NCBI GenBank assembly: GCA_030610325.1
Contig: JAUWRZ010000120.1
Coordinates: 1 to 6,631, forward strand
DNA: 6,631 nt
Source of the DNA: Sulfurimonadaceae bacterium
Lineage (GTDB): Bacteria > Campylobacterota > Campylobacteria > Campylobacterales > Sulfurimonadaceae
Direction of reading: 5' to 3'
Shown: piece after piece, positions 5,284 to 6,631 of the stretch
Position numbering within the stretch: the first letter of the stretch is position 1
Layout of the letters: each line of letters starts with the position of its first letter
Program-made: the position numbers and the translations under genes
Notes under the pieces: generated by a model
What the model was told of the DNA's origin: nothing
Seen by the model: only the letters and a program-made list of their open reading frames with translations
The model's database searches: none

Positions 5284-6330
5284 ATGGATCAGTTATTACT
5301 CTATTTCTTCCTGGCAGTGGGTGTCTCGTTTTTATGTTCGATCCTGGAATCGGTACTTTTATCGGTAAATATGTCTTACATCATGGTCTTGGAAAAAGAC
5401 CGGCCATCTATTGGTAGACTGCTTAGGGTCCAAAAACTAAACATCAACAAATCAATAGCTTCAGTCCTTATCTTAAACACGATCGCAAACACTTTGGGTG
5501 CGGCCGCAGTAGGGGCTCAAGCCTCGATCTTGTTTGGTAATGAAGCAGTCGTCTACGTCTCAGTGATCCTCACTTTTGCTATCTTGTTCTTCTCAGAGAT
5601 CATTCCCAAGACCATCGGTGCTATGTATTGGAAGCAGCTTGCTCCCATTACATCGCAGTTCATCCGTATCTTCACCTTTATGACCTATCCGATCATCCTG
5701 ACCACACTCTTTGTGACCAATCGGATCTCAAAAGGCAAAGATGATGTCAACACCCTTACCAAAGAGGAACTTTTAGAGAGTATGCTGCTTAGTGAGGATG
5801 ATGGTGTCATCGATGAGAAAGAGTCTGATGTCATTGAGAACATCCTGGGTCTCGATAAGGTCAAAGTCCAATCTATCCTGACTCCCAGAAGTGTTGTCTT
5901 TGCCATCGATGAGCATATGAGTATCAAAGAGATCATGGAAACGCAAAATGACATCTTCAAGTTTTCGCGTATTCCTGTCTATGATGGCTCCATAGAAGAG
6001 GTCACCGGTATCGTGATGACAAAAAAGATCTTTCAGCAGGCACTTAAAGATGATAGTGTAAGTGTCGGGTCGATCAAAAAAGAGATCTTTACGATCAACG
6101 AGAATATCCCGGTCTCAAAAGCTTTGGACCTTCTGATCTCTAAAAAGGACCATATGTTTCTGGTGATGGACAATTACGATCAGACAGAGGGTATTGTCAC
6201 ATTGGAAGACTGTATCGAGACGATCTTGGGTGTTGAGATCGTAGATGAGAGTGACGGTGTCGAAGATATGCGCGAACTTGCCAAGTCAAGGATGAAGCAA
6301 CGAAGAAAGAAGCGCGAGAGCTATATATGA
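5284..6330 (+). CDS. CNNM (DUF21) membrane protein with CBS pair, hemolysin/CorC-like divalent cation transporter
   Basis: This 348-residue inner-membrane protein belongs to the CNNM/CorC-like family, linked to Mg2+ (and Co2+) export or homeostasis. The DUF21 transmembrane domain covers about residues 1-145: a first helix with an in-membrane acid (SILESVLLS, 19-27), the conserved polar stretch NTIANTLGAAAVGA (65-78) and SEIIPKTIGA (104-113), the family signature. A charged linker (EEL..SMLLSEDDGVIDEKE) leads to two CBS domains at about 190-255 (starting at ILTPRSVVFAIDE) and 262-320 (ending GIVTLEDCIETILGVEIVDE), which in relatives bind ATP-Mg2+. The C-terminal CorC_HlyC domain found in the longer members is absent; it ends in a basic tail (KQRRKKR). 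The AAGGA site is about 14 nt from the ATG, longer than usual. It has its own promoter and structured leader. The old 'hemolysin' label has little functional support. Confidence 0.92.
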   Translation: MDQLLLYFFLAVGVSFLCSILESVLLSVNMSYIMVLEKDRPSIGRLLRVQKLNINKSIASVLILNTIANTLGAAAVGAQASILFGNEAVVYVSVILTFAILFFSEIIPKTIGAMYWKQLAPITSQFIRIFTFMTYPIILTTLFVTNRISKGKDDVNTLTKEELLESMLLSEDDGVIDEKESDVIENILGLDKVKVQSILTPRSVVFAIDEHMSIKEIMETQNDIFKFSRIPVYDGSIEEVTGIVMTKKIFQQALKDDSVSVGSIKKEIFTINENIPVSKALDLLISKKDHMFLVMDNYDQTEGIVTLEDCIETILGVEIVDESDGVEDMRELAKSRMKQRRKKRESYI

Positions 6331-6340
6331 TAGCTCTCTT
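6316..6340. terminator. Candidate bidirectional terminator hairpin
   Basis: GAGAGCTA (6316-6323) and TAGCTCTC (6331-6338) form a perfect 8-bp stem with a 7-nt loop that contains the stop codon of the CNNM gene. It lies between the convergent CNNM and tex genes, whose stop codons are only 14 nt apart. The downstream T run is short (TT) on the plus side and interrupted (GCGCTTCTTTCTT) on the minus side, so termination strength is uncertain. Confidence 0.4.
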
Positions 6341-6344
6341 GCAC

Positions 6345-6631
6345 TCACACCAGACTCAGGCCGACTTTCCCCTTCTCCTTATCTATGGAGATGACCTCTA
6401 CGCGAGGAAGATACTGATTTAACGACAGTACTTCCAGAGGATGTTTGATACGTTTTACGCTCATCTTCGAGATATGGATCATCCCGTCATCCTTCAGACC
6501 GATATCTACAAAAGCACCAAAATCAGCGATATTTCTTACCACACCGGAGAGGAGACTTCCTACATGAAGCATCGTGATATCTGTTACTCCCTCTTTGAAA
6601 GGGATCGGTGGAAGCTCCTCTCGGGGGTCAA
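6345..6631 (-). CDS. tex: Tex, RNA-binding transcription accessory protein, C-terminal S1 domain (truncated by the window edge)
   Basis: The last ~95 residues of a minus-strand gene run in from the right edge. The frame is open to the edge: DPREELPPIPFKEGVTDIT precedes the internal ATG at 6572, so that ATG is not the start. The S1 RNA-binding domain is clear: MLHVGSLLSGVVRNIADFGA, then FVDIGLKDDGMIHIS, and ending KEKGKVGLSLV just before the stop. The combination of DPREE, FKEGV, and FGAFVDIG(x)3DGxIHIS is characteristic of the Tex/YqgF-helix-hairpin-helix-S1 family rather than ribosomal protein S1 or polynucleotide phosphorylase. Tex binds nucleic acid and acts with RNA polymerase; full-length members have about 700-780 residues. 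It stops at the end of the S1 domain, without the charged tail seen in some homologues. Confidence 0.87.
   Translation of the reverse strand, partial: DPREELPPIPFKEGVTDITMLHVGSLLSGVVRNIADFGAFVDIGLKDDGMIHISKMSVKRIKHPLEVLSLNQYLPRVEVISIDKEKGKVGLSLV

Noticed and set aside
5685..5960. 91-residue minus-strand frame inside the CNNM gene
   Set aside because: Antisense to the transmembrane/CBS coding region; serine-rich composition is a by-product of the opposite strand.

Overview
The window looks like chromosomal DNA from a free-living Campylobacterota (epsilonproteobacterial) bacterium, possibly near Sulfurovum or Sulfurimonas. This is an inference from protein style, AAGGA-type ribosome binding sites and promoters that show a TATAAT -10 (twice with an upstream TG) but no clear -35. 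No rRNA, tRNA, CRISPR array, insertion sequence or phage gene is visible. The content is mostly housekeeping: monovalent and divalent ion transport, and RNA metabolism.

Layout, left to right. (1) The 3' part of a Kef-type cation/proton antiporter with a C-terminal nucleotide-binding RCK domain, cut by the left edge. (2) Directly behind its stop codon, a frameshifted 3' remnant of an ADP-ribosylglycohydrolase-family gene. (3) On the minus strand, a 323-residue protein whose first ~135 residues look like a shrunken DEAD-box helicase RecA2 domain, followed by a ~190-residue charged, probably disordered tail. (4) A ~270-bp divergent control region with two opposed TATAAT boxes; the sense strand of each 5' leader carries the same 10-mer, CCGGTCTGCA. 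(5) A complete RhlE-like DEAD-box RNA helicase, translationally coupled (TAATG) to a 62-residue lysine-rich protein. (6) On the minus strand, a GNAT acetyltransferase that may be expressed from a leaderless mRNA. (7) A strong extended -10 promoter followed by a ~130-nt leader with three stem-loops and a possible pseudoknot, leading into (8) a short CNNM/CorC-like membrane protein with a CBS pair. (9) Convergent with it, the C-terminal S1 domain of the Tex RNA-binding protein, cut by the right edge.

The most interesting points are the helicase with its divergently transcribed RecA2-only relative and shared leader element, which may be a co-regulated RNA-remodelling pair, and the structured leader upstream of the CNNM transporter, a candidate cis-regulatory RNA. 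Both are read from sequence only and need comparative or experimental tests.
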